Source: Rhodococcus rhodnii NBRC 100604
Lineage (GTDB): Bacteria; Actinomycetota; Actinomycetes; Mycobacteriales; Mycobacteriaceae
NCBI RefSeq assembly: GCF_001894925.1
Contig: NZ_BCXD01000013.1
Location: forward strand, 1-64,000
Direction of reading: 5' to 3'
DNA: 64,000 bases
In this document: piece by piece, positions 1 through 8,999 of the stretch
Position numbering within the stretch: the stretch's first letter is position 1
Layout: the number at the start of each line of letters is the position of its first letter
The notes under the pieces: model-generated
Told to the model about the DNA's origin: nothing
What the model saw: the letters and a program-made list of their open reading frames with translations, nothing else
Database searches by the model: none
Program-made: the position numbers and the translations under genes

Positions 1-1686
1 GAGGAGACCTACAAACTCCTCGCGCGCGGCGACACCCTCGGCGTCTTCCAGCTCGACGGCAGCGCGATGCGCGACCTGCTGCGCCGCATGCAGCCGACGG
101 GCTTCGAGGACATCGTCGCCGTGCTCGCGCTCTATCGCCCCGGCCCGATGGGCATGAACGCGCACAACGACTACGCCGATCGCAAGAACAATCGGCAGCC
201 CGTCAAGCCGATCCATCCCGAACTCGAAGAGGCCCTGAAGGAGATCCTGGCCGACACGTACGGCCTGATCGTGTATCAGGAGCAGATCATGCAGATCGCG
301 CAGAAGGTCGCCGGCTACTCGCTCGGCCGGGCCGACATCCTGCGTCGCGCGATGGGCAAGAAGAAAGCCGAAGTTCTCGCCGCCGAGTTCGAGGGCTTCG
401 AGAAGGGCATGCAGGACAACGGCTTCTCCAAGGCCGCGATCAAGGCCCTCTGGGACACGATTCTCCCGTTCGCCGGGTACGCGTTCAACAAGTCGCACGC
501 CGCGGGCTACGGCCTGGTGTCGTTCTGGACGGCGTATCTCAAGGCGAACTATCCGGCGGAGTACATGGCGGGCCTGCTGACCTCGGTCGGCGACGACAAG
601 GACAAGGCCGCGGTCTACCTGTCCGACTGCCGCAAGCTCGGCATCACGGTCCTGCCGCCCGACGTCAACGAGTCCGACCACAACTTCACGTCCGTCGGCA
701 CCGACATCCGCTTCGGGCTCGGTGCCGTCCGCAACGTCGGCACCAACGTCGTGTCCTCGATCATCGCGGCCCGCACCGAGAAGGGGAAGTACACCGACTT
801 CTCCGACTATCTCGCGAAGATCGACACCGTCGCGTGCTCGAAGAAGGTCACCGAATCCCTCGTCAAGGCAGGTGGATTCGACTCCCTCGGCCATCCTCGC
901 AAGGGTCTGATGCTCGTCCACGCCGACGCGATCGACTCGGTGATGAGCACCAAGAAGGCCGAGGCGATCGGCCAGTTCGACCTCTTCGGTGGCGACGACG
1001 CCGACGAATCCGTCGCCGCCGTGTTCAACGTCAAGATCCCCGACGAGGAATGGGACAGCAAGCACCGCCTCGCCCTCGAACGCGAGATGCTCGGCCTCTA
1101 CGTGTCCGGCCACCCGCTCAACGGCATCGAGCACGTGCTGGCCGCGCAGTCCGACACCGCGATCCCGACGATCCTCGAAGGGGCGATCAAGGACGGCACC
1201 CAGGTCACCGTCGGCGGCATTCTCGCGTCGGTCAACCGCCGCATCAACAAGAACGGTCTCGCGTGGGCGTCCGCTCAACTCGAAGACCTCACCGGTGGCA
1301 TCGAGGTGCTGTTCTTCCCGCAGGCGTTCTCGGTGTACGGCATGGACGTCGCCGAGGACACCGTCGTCCTCGTCAAGGCGCGCGTGTCCATCCGTGACGA
1401 TCGTGTGTCGCTCATCGCGAACGATCTCGTCGTCCCCGATCTGTCGGCGATCGGCGTCGCGAAGCCCGTCGCGGTCACGCTCGCGACCCGATCGTGCACG
1501 CCCGACAAGGTCAGGGCGCTCGAACAGGTCCTCACTCGCCACCCGGGCACGTCCGACGTGCACGTGCGGCTCGTGGGTGGGGGTGGTCCGCGGCTCTACA
1601 AGGTCGACGACCGCCTTCGCGTGGAACCGTCGTCGGCGCTCATGGGCGACCTCAAGGCGTTGCTCGGCCCGACCTGCCTGGCCTGA
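1..1686 (+). CDS. dnaE1: DNA polymerase III alpha subunit, C-terminal part (5' end outside window)
   Basis: This is the C-terminal 561 residues of the replicative DNA polymerase catalytic subunit. The frame is open from base 1, so the N-terminal PHP domain and most of the palm lie upstream of the window. Visible are the fingers segment [17 protein letters not shown] followed by the YRPGPM block, the conserved [10 protein letters not shown] segment, and an OB-fold nucleic-acid binding region ([15 protein letters not shown] and onwards, in the last third). The protein ends shortly after the C-terminal domain, as is usual for DnaE1 of mycobacteria and rhodococci. Nothing suggests an intein in the visible part. 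In M. tuberculosis dnaE1 (Rv1547) also sits a few genes before the Ddn-like gene and ilvA, which supports the assignment. Confidence 0.97.
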   Translation, partial: EETYKLLARGDTLGVFQLDGSAMRDLLRRMQPTGFEDIVAVLALYRPGPMGMNAHNDYADRKNNRQPVKPIHPELEEALKEILADTYGLIVYQEQIMQIAQKVAGYSLGRADILRRAMGKKKAEVLAAEFEGFEKGMQDNGFSKAAIKALWDTILPFAGYAFNKSHAAGYGLVSFWTAYLKANYPAEYMAGLLTSVGDDKDKAAVYLSDCRKLGITVLPPDVNESDHNFTSVGTDIRFGLGAVRNVGTNVVSSIIAARTEKGKYTDFSDYLAKIDTVACSKKVTESLVKAGGFDSLGHPRKGLMLVHADAIDSVMSTKKAEAIGQFDLFGGDDADESVAAVFNVKIPDEEWDSKHRLALEREMLGLYVSGHPLNGIEHVLAAQSDTAIPTILEGAIKDGTQVTVGGILASVNRRINKNGLAWASAQLEDLTGGIEVLFFPQAFSVYGMDVAEDTVVLVKARVSIRDDRVSLIANDLVVPDLSAIGVAKPVAVTLATRSCTPDKVRALEQVLTRHPGTSDVHVRLVGGGGPRLYKVDDRLRVEPSSALMGDLKALLGPTCLA

Positions 1687-1782
1687 CGCACCCCGCCCGT
1701 CCCACCCTCTTCCCGTGCCGCAGGGGGCAAAGACGACGAAGGCCCCGGCAGGCGCGGGTTGTCGGCGCGCACCGTCGGATCG

Positions 1783-2058
1783 TCAGCGCGAAATGAGATC
1801 CGAGCCGGAGCGCCCGCTGTCGTGGCGGACGAGGGCGGCCCTGCGGACCCACCACACCACGAGGCCGACTCCGGCGGCGGTGAGGACTGCGGTCTGCGCG
1901 GTCGTCGTCAGGGCGTACACGACGACGAGGGCGACGGCGGCAGCGGCGAGAGCCTCGAGCTTGTAGACGGGCCACGCCGTTCCGGCGATGTCGACCACGG
2001 ACGTCCGGCGACCGGCGCCGCCTGCGGCGCGTCCGGGAGTGTGGCTGATCGACGTCAT
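1783..2058 (-). CDS. Small hypothetical membrane protein
   Basis: A 91-residue protein of no recognised family. After a basic, glycine/arginine-rich N-terminus it has two hydrophobic stretches, roughly residues 35-53 and 55-72, separated by a very short turn, and a charged C-terminal tail, so it is probably a two-helix inner-membrane hairpin. It starts at ATG 2056-2058, six bases downstream of a TAGCCT hexamer on the same strand, which would give a leaderless transcript. It faces away from the deazaflavin reductase gene and is convergent with dnaE1. Function is unknown; coding is supported by the membrane pattern and the promoter-start spacing only. Confidence 0.6.
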   Translation of the reverse strand: MTSISHTPGRAAGGAGRRTSVVDIAGTAWPVYKLEALAAAAVALVVVYALTTTAQTAVLTAAGVGLVVWWVRRAALVRHDSGRSGSDLISR

Positions 2059-2064
2059 ACCGCG

Positions 2065-2070
2065 AGGCTA
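2065..2070 (-). promoter_or_regulatory. Putative -10 hexamer TAGCCT of the small membrane protein gene
   Basis: On the minus strand TAGCCT lies six bases upstream of the ATG at 2058. That spacing places the transcription start at or next to the start codon, as in the leaderless promoters common in Rhodococcus and Mycobacterium. No convincing -35 box is seen. Confidence 0.4.
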
Positions 2071-2189
2071 CTCGGACTCCAGAGTTCGGGCGACCGAAAC
2101 CAGGGTTTCGAGGGGTGTGAGTCGCGTCGCGTTCCGATGCGCGAGTGATTCCCTCCCACGGGTCCGCGGACAAGGTGTTCACTGGTGCC

Positions 2190-2648
2190 ATGCCATTAAA
2201 AGGTGAGTACGTAGCAAGTCCGGCCGAATGGGCCGCAGAGCAGGTCGAGACGATCGAATCGTCGGACGGTGCCGAGGGGAACACGCTGCGGGGGATGCCC
2301 GTCGTGGTCGTGACGAGTATCGGCGCGAAGAGCGGGAAGCTGCGCAAGACTCCGCTCATGCGCGTCGAGCACGACGGCGTGTACGGCATCGTGGCCTCGC
2401 TCGGCGGGGCCCCGAAGAACCCCGTCTGGTACTACAACGTCAAGGCCGATCCTCGCGTCGAACTTCGTGACGGCAGCACGGTGTTCGACGGGGTCGCCCG
2501 CGAGGTGACGGGGGACGAGCGCGAGACCTGGTGGAAGCGCGCCGTCGAGGCGTACCCGGACTATGCCGACTATCAGCGCAAGACGTCACGCACCATTCCG
2601 CTGTTCGTCGTCGAACGCGCGGAGCAACCGCACGACGCGAAGGACTGA
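2190..2648 (+). CDS. Deazaflavin (F420)-dependent nitroreductase-family protein, Ddn-like
   Basis: A 152-residue protein of the DUF385/Ddn family, whose members use coenzyme F420H2 or bind related cofactors in a split-beta-barrel fold. The family pattern is clear: a [19 protein letters not shown] strand-turn, a [16 protein letters not shown] segment that contacts the deazaflavin, and a C-terminal [21 protein letters not shown] stretch. ATG 2190 was chosen over the longer in-frame start at 2145, because the upstream part is not conserved-looking and family members begin close to the MPLKGEY region. Its stop codon overlaps the start codon of poxB by one base (TGATG), so the two are probably translated together. 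The M. tuberculosis counterpart in this neighbourhood is Rv1558. The physiological substrate cannot be read from the sequence. Confidence 0.88.
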   Translation: MPLKGEYVASPAEWAAEQVETIESSDGAEGNTLRGMPVVVVTSIGAKSGKLRKTPLMRVEHDGVYGIVASLGGAPKNPVWYYNVKADPRVELRDGSTVFDGVAREVTGDERETWWKRAVEAYPDYADYQRKTSRTIPLFVVERAEQPHDAKD

Positions 2649-4426
2649 TGCCCGTGGGGACCGTCGCCGATCAACTCGTCGAACAACTCGTCGCCGCGGG
2701 TGTGCGCCGGATCTACGGGATCGTCGGCGACAGTCTCAACCCGGTCGTCGACGCGGTGCGCCGCAGCGGCGGCCGGGCCCGTGGCGGCATCGACTGGGTG
2801 CACGTCCGGCACGAGGAGGCCGCGGCGTTCGCGGCGTCGGCGGAGGCTCAGCTGACCGGCGAACTCGCGGTGTGCGCGGGATCGTGCGGTCCTGGAAACC
2901 TCCACCTCATCAACGGCCTCTACGACGCGAACTGCTCGGATGCACCGGTTCTCGCGATCGCGTCGCACATCCCCAGCGCGCAGATCGGGATGGAGTACTT
3001 CCAGGAGACCCACCCGGATCGGCTGTTCGTCGAGTGTTCGCAGTACTGCGAGCTCGTGAGCACGCCGCAGCAGGCGCCACGGGTCTTCGCGAGCGCGATC
3101 ACGCACGCCGTCGCGCGTTCGGGAGTCTCCGTCGTCACGCTCCCCGGCGACGTCGCCGAGGACGACGCCGTGCGCACCGCACCGGCGCCGGTTCGCCTCG
3201 GCCGCCCGACGCTCGTGCCCGATCCCGCGGACGTCCAGGCGCTCGCGGCGCTCGTCGACGACGCACGCAACGTCGCGATCTTCGCCGGTGACGGCGTACG
3301 CGATGCGCGCGACGCCGTGCTCGCGTTCGCCGACGCCGTCGGCGCACCGATCGGTCACTCGCTGCGCGGCAAGAACTGGATCCAGTACGACAACCCGTTC
3401 GACGTCGGGATGACGGGCCTGCTCGGGTACGGCGCGGCGCACGACGGCATCCACGACGCCGATCTGCTGGTGCTCGTCGGCACGGACTTCCCGTACGACC
3501 AGTTCCTGCCGCAGTCCGATGTGAAGGTCGCGCAGATCGACACGGCCGCGGAGCGGATCGGGCGTCGCACGTCGGTCGACGTCGCGGTCCACGGCGACGC
3601 CCGTGCGACGTTCGAGGCGTTGCTGCCACTCGTGCGCCGAAAATCCGACCGGAGCTTCCTGGACGACACGCTCGACCGGCACCGGAAACTGATGTCGCAG
3701 GTCGTCGGCGGCTACGCCGAGTCGGCGAATCAGCGCACCCCGATCCATCCCGAGTACGCGGCGTCGGTGCTCGACGATCTCGCCGCCGACGATGCCGTGT
3801 TCACCGCCGACACGGGCATGTGCAACGTGTGGACGGCCCGCTACGTCACGCCGAACGGGCGGCGGATGCTCGTCGAGTCGGCGCTGCACGGGTCGATGGC
3901 GAACGCGCTTCCGCACGCCATCGGCGCCTCCTTCGCGGATCCGCAGCGGCAGGTGATCTCGGTGTCCGGTGACGGCGGGCTCTCGATGCTGCTCGGTGAG
4001 CTGCTCACCGTCGTGATGTACCGGATCCCGGTGAAGATCGTCCTGTTCGACAACTCGTCGCTCGGCATGGTCAAACTCGAGATGCTCGTCGACGGGCTGC
4101 CCGACTTCGGTGTCGATGTGCCCGGAGTGGACTACGCCGCGATCGCGCAGGCGATGGGCATCTTCGCGCGGCGGATCGAGGATCCGGGCGACGTCGAGTC
4201 GGGGCTGCGAGCGGTCCTCGAACACGACGGGCCCGCCCTCGCCGACGTCGTCACCGATCCGCGTGCGCTGTCGCTGCCGCCGACGATCACGGGGAGTCAG
4301 GTCGGAGGTTTCGCGCGGGCGATGTCGAAGGTCGTCATGAACGGGGGCGTGGGTGAGGCCGTGCAGATGGCGAAGTCGAATCTGCGCAACATGCCGCGAC
4401 CGTCGCAGTTCGATCCGCGCACGTGA
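2648..4426 (+). CDS. poxB: Pyruvate dehydrogenase (quinone) / pyruvate oxidase, ThDP-dependent
   Basis: A 592-residue thiamine-diphosphate enzyme that oxidatively decarboxylates pyruvate to acetate and CO2, passing electrons through FAD to membrane quinone. The three family domains are present: an N-terminal PYR domain with the catalytic Glu in HVRHEEAAAFAAS (about residue 56), a central FAD-binding domain, and a C-terminal PP domain with the ThDP-Mg motif GDGGLSMLL followed by DNSSLGMVKLEM. Length agrees with E. coli PoxB (572 aa). The ATG at 2648 overlaps the stop of the preceding F420-family gene, so it has no spacer and probably relies on translational coupling. Acetolactate synthase is the main alternative in this superfamily, but the HIPSAQIGMEYFQETHP block is of the PoxB type. 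Confidence 0.92.
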   Translation: MPVGTVADQLVEQLVAAGVRRIYGIVGDSLNPVVDAVRRSGGRARGGIDWVHVRHEEAAAFAASAEAQLTGELAVCAGSCGPGNLHLINGLYDANCSDAPVLAIASHIPSAQIGMEYFQETHPDRLFVECSQYCELVSTPQQAPRVFASAITHAVARSGVSVVTLPGDVAEDDAVRTAPAPVRLGRPTLVPDPADVQALAALVDDARNVAIFAGDGVRDARDAVLAFADAVGAPIGHSLRGKNWIQYDNPFDVGMTGLLGYGAAHDGIHDADLLVLVGTDFPYDQFLPQSDVKVAQIDTAAERIGRRTSVDVAVHGDARATFEALLPLVRRKSDRSFLDDTLDRHRKLMSQVVGGYAESANQRTPIHPEYAASVLDDLAADDAVFTADTGMCNVWTARYVTPNGRRMLVESALHGSMANALPHAIGASFADPQRQVISVSGDGGLSMLLGELLTVVMYRIPVKIVLFDNSSLGMVKLEMLVDGLPDFGVDVPGVDYAAIAQAMGIFARRIEDPGDVESGLRAVLEHDGPALADVVTDPRALSLPPTITGSQVGGFARAMSKVVMNGGVGEAVQMAKSNLRNMPRPSQFDPRT

Positions 4427-4478
4427 GAGCGGGCGGGCCGGGTGCCGCGCGGAGCCGTGGCAGTGGCACCATTGATCG

Positions 4479-5825
4479 GTGACCACTTCGCTCGACACCG
4501 CAGCCCTGCTCGCCGCGTCCGCGCTCAGCGCGGATGCGATCGACGCGGCGGCCGAGCGAATTTCCGGCGTCGTGGCGCCGACGCCGCTGCAGTACTGCGA
4601 GCGGCTGTCGGCCGCGACGGGCGCGGAGGTGTATCTCAAGCGCGAGGACCTCACCGCCGTCCGCTCCTACAAGCTGCGTGGTGCGTTCAATCTCATCGCG
4701 CAGCTGGGTACCAATGAGCGTGACGCAGGCGTGGTGACGGCGAGCGCCGGCAACCACGCGCAGGGCGTGGCGTTGGCGTGCCGGACCATGGGGATCCGGG
4801 GCCGGATCTACGTCCCCACCAACACCCCCAAGCAGAAGCGTGACCGCATCCGCGCGCACGGCGGTGACCAGGTCGAACTCATCATGACGGGAACCACCTT
4901 CGATGCCGCCGCGGACGCCGCGCGCCACGACGTGGGTGTCACCGGCGCGACGATGGTGCCGCCGTTCGACGATCCGCGCACGATCGTGGGGCAGGGGACG
5001 GTCGCGGCAGAGATCCTCGACCAGTTGCCGTCGGCACCCGACGCCGTCGTCGTTCCGGTCGGGGGAGGCGGATGCATCGCGGGCATCGCGACGTATCTGG
5101 ACGCTCACTCGCCCGAGACCGCGATCGTCGGCATCGAGCCCTCGGGCGCGGCGTCGATGACGGCCGCGCTCGTCGCGGGTGGCCCCGTGACGCTCGGTGA
5201 CGTCGATCCGTTCGTCGACGGAGCCGCCGTGCGCCGTGCGGGGGAGTTGCCGTATGCGGTGCTCAGCGAGCTCGGCGTGGACGTCGCCTCGCGCGAGTAC
5301 GCCCGTCCCGGGCCGTCGGAGATCCGGGTCGAGCCGCGCACCCGCGTCATGACGCAGGCCGACGAGGGTGCGGTGTGCACCGCGATGCTGGACCTGTACC
5401 AGAACGAGGGCATCATCGCGGAGCCCGCGGCGGCGTTGTCGGTGGCCGCGCTGTCGGGACTGGCGCTGCGGCCCGGCTCGACCGTCGTGTGTCTCGTGTC
5501 GGGCGGCAACAACGACGTCTCGCGGTACGGCGAGGTCGTCGAGCGGTCGCTCGTGCACCTCGGGCTCAAGCACTACTTCCTCGTGGACTTCCCGCAGGAG
5601 CCCGGTGCGCTGCGGCGCTTCCTCGACGAGGTGCTCGGGCCCGACGACGACATCACGCTCTTCGAGTACGTCAAGCGGAACAATCGCGAGACCGGTGCCG
5701 CACTCGTCGGTATCGAACTCGGTGACGCCTCGGGCCTCGCGGCACTGCTCGAACGGATGGAGCGGTCGCCGATGCAGGTCGAACGGCTCGAACCCGGCTC
5801 GCCGGCGTACCGCTATCTCACCTGA
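4479..5825 (+). CDS. ilvA: Threonine dehydratase (threonine ammonia-lyase), biosynthetic
   Basis: A 448-residue PLP enzyme converting threonine to 2-oxobutanoate and ammonia, the entry step of isoleucine synthesis. The PLP lysine sits in SYKLRGAFN (about residue 64), the phosphate-cradle loop is VVPVGGGGCIAGIA, and the substrate loop TASAGNHAQGVA is intact. Residues from about 360 to the end (LKHYFLVDFPQEPGALRRFL onward) form an ACT-like regulatory domain, so the enzyme is likely to be inhibited by isoleucine. It starts with GTG at 4479, giving the N-terminus MTTSLDTAALL. It lies downstream of poxB on the same strand with a 52-base gap and ends seven bases from a convergent TetR gene. It corresponds to Rv1559. 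Confidence 0.96.
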   Translation: MTTSLDTAALLAASALSADAIDAAAERISGVVAPTPLQYCERLSAATGAEVYLKREDLTAVRSYKLRGAFNLIAQLGTNERDAGVVTASAGNHAQGVALACRTMGIRGRIYVPTNTPKQKRDRIRAHGGDQVELIMTGTTFDAAADAARHDVGVTGATMVPPFDDPRTIVGQGTVAAEILDQLPSAPDAVVVPVGGGGCIAGIATYLDAHSPETAIVGIEPSGAASMTAALVAGGPVTLGDVDPFVDGAAVRRAGELPYAVLSELGVDVASREYARPGPSEIRVEPRTRVMTQADEGAVCTAMLDLYQNEGIIAEPAAALSVAALSGLALRPGSTVVCLVSGGNNDVSRYGEVVERSLVHLGLKHYFLVDFPQEPGALRRFLDEVLGPDDDITLFEYVKRNNRETGAALVGIELGDASGLAALLERMERSPMQVERLEPGSPAYRYLT

Positions 5826-5831
5826 GATCGG

Positions 5832-6371
5832 TCACCGGTCGGTGTCGTCGCCGAGGAGCCGCTCGACGACCTTGCGGTAGAGCTCGGGTTCGGGCTTCGG
5901 CAAGCCGAGTAGCGCCGCGAGATACACGCCGTCGCCGACGAGCCGGACGATCTCGGCCTGGACCGGGTCGTCGATCTCCGCGCGCAGCTGCGAGTCCCAC
6001 GCGCGCATGACGTCGATCATCGCGTTCTGGACCTCCGTGTGCTGGCCGTCGACGGTGCGCAGCGCGGCGATCATCGAGCGATAGAGCGCGGCCTCGGAAT
6101 CCATCGAACTCGAGTCGGGGATCTGGAGGTACCACTGCGCCGCGGTGCTGCCGCCGGAGACGGCCTCGTCCATCTGCGCGTCCGAACGCTCACCGAGCCG
6201 GCGCACCATGGCGCCGAGCAGCGCCTCCTTGCTGGGGAAGTGGTACAGCAGACCGCCTTTGGACACTCCCGCCTCGTCCGCGACGCCCTCGATCGTCACC
6301 TGCGCGAGCCCGACGTCGAGCAGCAGCCGTTCGAGGGCGTCCAGGATGCGGTCGCGAGTGTCCGAAGCCAT
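5832..6371 (-). CDS. TetR-family transcriptional regulator
   Basis: A 179-residue TetR-type regulator. The N-terminal helix-turn-helix is clear: RILDALERLLLDVG, then VTIEGVADEAGVSKGGLLYHF and PSKEALLGAMV (roughly residues 8-55). The C-terminal ligand-binding part has no recognisable specificity. It is transcribed from a hexamer TAAGGT seven bases before its ATG, so its mRNA may be leaderless. It is convergent with ilvA and reads away from treZ, so its target cannot be deduced from a shared divergent promoter. Confidence 0.88.
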   Translation of the reverse strand: MASDTRDRILDALERLLLDVGLAQVTIEGVADEAGVSKGGLLYHFPSKEALLGAMVRRLGERSDAQMDEAVSGGSTAAQWYLQIPDSSSMDSEAALYRSMIAALRTVDGQHTEVQNAMIDVMRAWDSQLRAEIDDPVQAEIVRLVGDGVYLAALLGLPKPEPELYRKVVERLLGDDTDR

Positions 6372-6378
6372 GCCTCGG

Positions 6379-6384
6379 ACCTTA
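6379..6384 (-). promoter_or_regulatory. Putative -10 hexamer TAAGGT of the TetR gene
   Basis: TAAGGT on the minus strand lies seven bases before the ATG at 6371, the spacing expected for a leaderless mRNA. No clear -35 box or operator palindrome was recognised around it. Confidence 0.35.
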
Positions 6385-6434
6385 CCGGCGGCCGGGGCGG
6401 GTGACCGACGCCGAGCGACCGAAAGCCGGAGCGC

Positions 6435-8177
6435 TCAGAACGCGTCGAGCACGACGAACGAGTGGGCGGGCACCGTCGTCGCCGATGCCGTCTCGTCCTG
6501 GGAGACGGTCTCCCAGGCCAGGACAGGGCGTCCGCCGAAGGGAACGGTCACCGGCTCGTCACCGATCACGCACACCAGACGCAGCGAGCCGCGCAGCACC
6601 GCGATCCAGCGCTCGTCCTCGTCGTAGTCGACGTGCACGTGCGTCAGCTACGGATCGGTGATCTCGGGACGCTCGCGGCGGAGCGTCAGCAGCGCGCGGT
6701 GACAGGCGATCAGCCTCGCGTGCCGCATCCTCGCGGGCTCGGACCAGTCGAGCTTGGACCGCAGGAACGTGTCGGGATCCTGTGGGTCGGGCACGTCCTC
6801 GCTCGACCAGCCGTGTTCGGCGAACTCGCGGATGCGGCCCTCGGCGGTCGCGCGTGCCAGCTCCGGCTCGGGGTGCGAGGTGAAGAACTGGAACGGCGTG
6901 CGCGCGCCCCACTCCTCGCCCATGAAGATCATCGGCGTGAACGGGCTCAGCAGGACGAGCGCGGCCTTGATCGCGAGTTGGCCGTCGTCGAGATACGCGC
7001 TCGGCCGGTCGCCGATCGCGCGGTTGCCCACCTGGTCGTGCGTCGTCGTGTACGCGAGGAGAGCGCTCGCCGGGACGAACCGTGGGTCGATGGCCTTGCC
7101 GTGCACGCGGCCACGGAACGTCGAGTAGGTGCCGGCGTGAAAGAAGCCGCGACGCAGCGTCGTCGCGAGAGCGTCGAGCGACCCGAAATCGCCGTAGTAG
7201 CCCTGTCGTTCGCCCGAGACGGCGGCGTGGATCGCGTGGTGGACGTCGTCGTCCCACTGCCCGTCCAGCCCGAAACCGCCTGCTGCGCGCGGCGTCACGA
7301 GCTTCGGGTCGTTGAGATCGGACTCCGCGATGAGTGTCAGCGGGCGGCGCAGATGCGCCGAGAGCCGCTCGGTCTCGACGGCGAGCTCTTCGAGGACGTG
7401 GACGGCGGTGTGGTCCACGAGAGCGTGCACGGCGTCGAGACGCAGTGCGTCGATGTGGAACTCGGAGAACCAGCGCAGTGCGTTGTCGAGGATGAGCCGG
7501 CGCACCTCACCGCTGCCCGCGCCGTCGAGGTTGAGGCTCTGGCCCCACGTGTTCGCGCCCTCGGTGAAGTACGGGCCGAACTTCGCGAGGTGATTGCCGG
7601 ACGGACCGAGGTGGTTGTAGACGACGTCGAGGACGACGGCGAGGCCGCTCGCGTGGCATGCGTCGACGAATCGCGCGAGTCCGTCGGGGCCGCCGTAGGC
7701 CTCGTGGACGGCGTACCAGAGCACGCCGTCGTAGCCCCAGTTGTGGGTGCCGTTGACAGCGTTGACGGGCATGATCTCGACGAACGTGACGCCGAGTTCG
7801 ACGAGATGGTCGAGCCTGTCGATCGCCGCGTCGAAGGTGCCTTCGGGGGTGAAGGTGCCGATGTGGAGTTCGTAGAGGACGCCGCCGGCGAGTGGACGTC
7901 CGGTCCATGTCTCGTCGGTCCACAGCGTTGGGTCGAGGGAGTGCAACCGGGATCGCTCGTGGACGCCGTCCGGCTGTCGCGGCGACCGTGGATCGGGGAT
8001 CACGGCGGGGTCGTCGTCGAGGACGAATCCGTAGCGGGCGTCGGCGGGTGCGGCGACGTGCGCGGTCCACCATCCGTCCGCGTCGGCGGTCATGGCGTGG
8101 ATCGTGCCGTCGACGTCGAGCCGCACCTCGGACGGGGTCGGTGCCCAGACCCGGAACTCGCGCATCTCCTCGCTCAT
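6435..8177 (-). pseudogene. treZ: Malto-oligosyltrehalose trehalohydrolase gene interrupted by an in-frame TAG
   Basis: TreZ releases trehalose from the reducing end of maltooligosyltrehalose made by TreY. The reading frame from ATG 8177 encodes 509 residues ending in ERPEITDP, then a TAG stop (plus-strand bases 6648-6650). The same frame continues without a shift for about 70 more residues (LTHVHVDYDEDERW to FVVLDAF), which is the C-terminal beta domain normal for this family, total length about 580. The GH13 catalytic core is complete upstream of the stop: nucleophile Asp in DALRLDAVHAL, acid Glu in LIAESDLNDP and the third Asp in TTHDQVGN. The product is therefore either a truncated enzyme, a read-through product, or the TAG is an assembly error. 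treZ is not in one operon with treX-treY here, unlike in M. tuberculosis. Confidence 0.9.
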
Positions 8178-8288
8178 GGCTCCAGCATGCCGGGAGTGCC
8201 GCGAATCCGCTGGACGGTGGGGGTGCTCGGCGATCCGCCGACGCCACGCCGAAACGATTGCCGGACTCGCGTATTCGATACAGCTAGC

Positions 8289-8909
8289 ATGCGACGAATG
8301 AACGAGATCGCGCCCCGTCGCACGTACACCTCACCGCTGCGCGAGGCGGCGGCGCAGCGTACTCGCGACGCGATCGTGGCGGCCGCGGCAGCGTTGTTCG
8401 CCGGCAAGGGCTACGCGGGGACGACGATCGCGGAGATCGCGCGGGAGGCGGGCGTCGCCGTGCGGACCGTCCACACGGCGTGCCCGGGCGGCAAGTTCGG
8501 CCTCTTTCGCGAGGCGCTCGACGCTGCGTCGTCACTGCCACCGGTGCGCGACCCGGCAGCGGAGGGCGATGTGGTCGAGCGCGTCGTCGGCTACAGCGTG
8601 GATGTGCTGGAGCGAACCGGGCCGTTGCTGTCGGCGGCGATCGAGGCGTCGGGAGCCGACCCTGTGATGCGGGAGTTCGCCGAGGAGACGATCCGGGACA
8701 CGCGCGAGAACGCGGCGACGATCGCCGAGGGTCTCGCGGCGTCGAATCTGCTCCGCGCGGAGGTGTCGGTCGACCGTGCGGCCGATGTCCTGTTCGCCGT
8801 CGTCTCGCCGCAGATGCACGACATGCTGCGTCGGCGCTGTGCCTGGAGCGTCACCGATTACCGGGAGTTCGTCGTCCGCACCCTCCGCTCTGCGGTTCTG
8901 CACCCCTGA
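8289..8909 (+). CDS. TetR-family transcriptional regulator
   Basis: A 206-residue TetR-type protein. The N-terminal DNA-binding part reads AAQRTRDAIVAAAAALFAGKGY, TTIAEIAREAGVAVRTVHTAC. The segment following the recognition helix (PGGKFGLFREALDAA) departs slightly from the usual YxxFxSKxxL pattern. ATG 8289 and ATG 8298 are both possible starts. The gene is divergent from treZ and convergent with the quinone-oxidoreductase gene; its last three codons and stop lie inside the large palindromic repeat at 8891-8995. Together with the oxidoreductase it seems to be inserted between treZ and treY. Target unknown. Confidence 0.85.
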   Translation: MRRMNEIAPRRTYTSPLREAAAQRTRDAIVAAAAALFAGKGYAGTTIAEIAREAGVAVRTVHTACPGGKFGLFREALDAASSLPPVRDPAAEGDVVERVVGYSVDVLERTGPLLSAAIEASGADPVMREFAEETIRDTRENAATIAEGLAASNLLRAEVSVDRAADVLFAVVSPQMHDMLRRRCAWSVTDYREFVVRTLRSAVLHP

Positions 8910-8995
8910 TGGTTCTGCACCCCTGATCGCACTCTGCACCCCTACCAGTCGCCTGGAAGGGGTGCAGAGTGCAAGTAGGGGTGCAGAACCGCAGG
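8891..8995. repeat. Nested palindromic repeat built from a TTCTGCACCCCT-type unit
   Basis: The outer arms are 18 bases and match perfectly: CTGCGGTTCTGCACCCCT at 8891-8908 and its complement at 8978-8995. Inside is a second perfect 15-base pair, GCACTCTGCACCCCT at 8930-8944 with its complement at 8959-8973, around a loop that itself contains CCAG...CTGG. A fifth partial copy, GGTTCTGCACCCCTGA, lies at 8912-8927. The TetR stop codon is formed by the first copy. The element sits between two convergent genes and could act as a bidirectional transcription terminator or be an intergenic REP-like repeat. Confidence 0.85.
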
Positions 8996-8999
8996 AGCG

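Noticed and set aside
2573-4654. A 693-codon open frame on the minus strand opposite poxB
   Set aside because: It is rich in Arg, His and Asp with no domain pattern, and lies antisense to a well-supported gene; long antisense frames are normal at this GC content.
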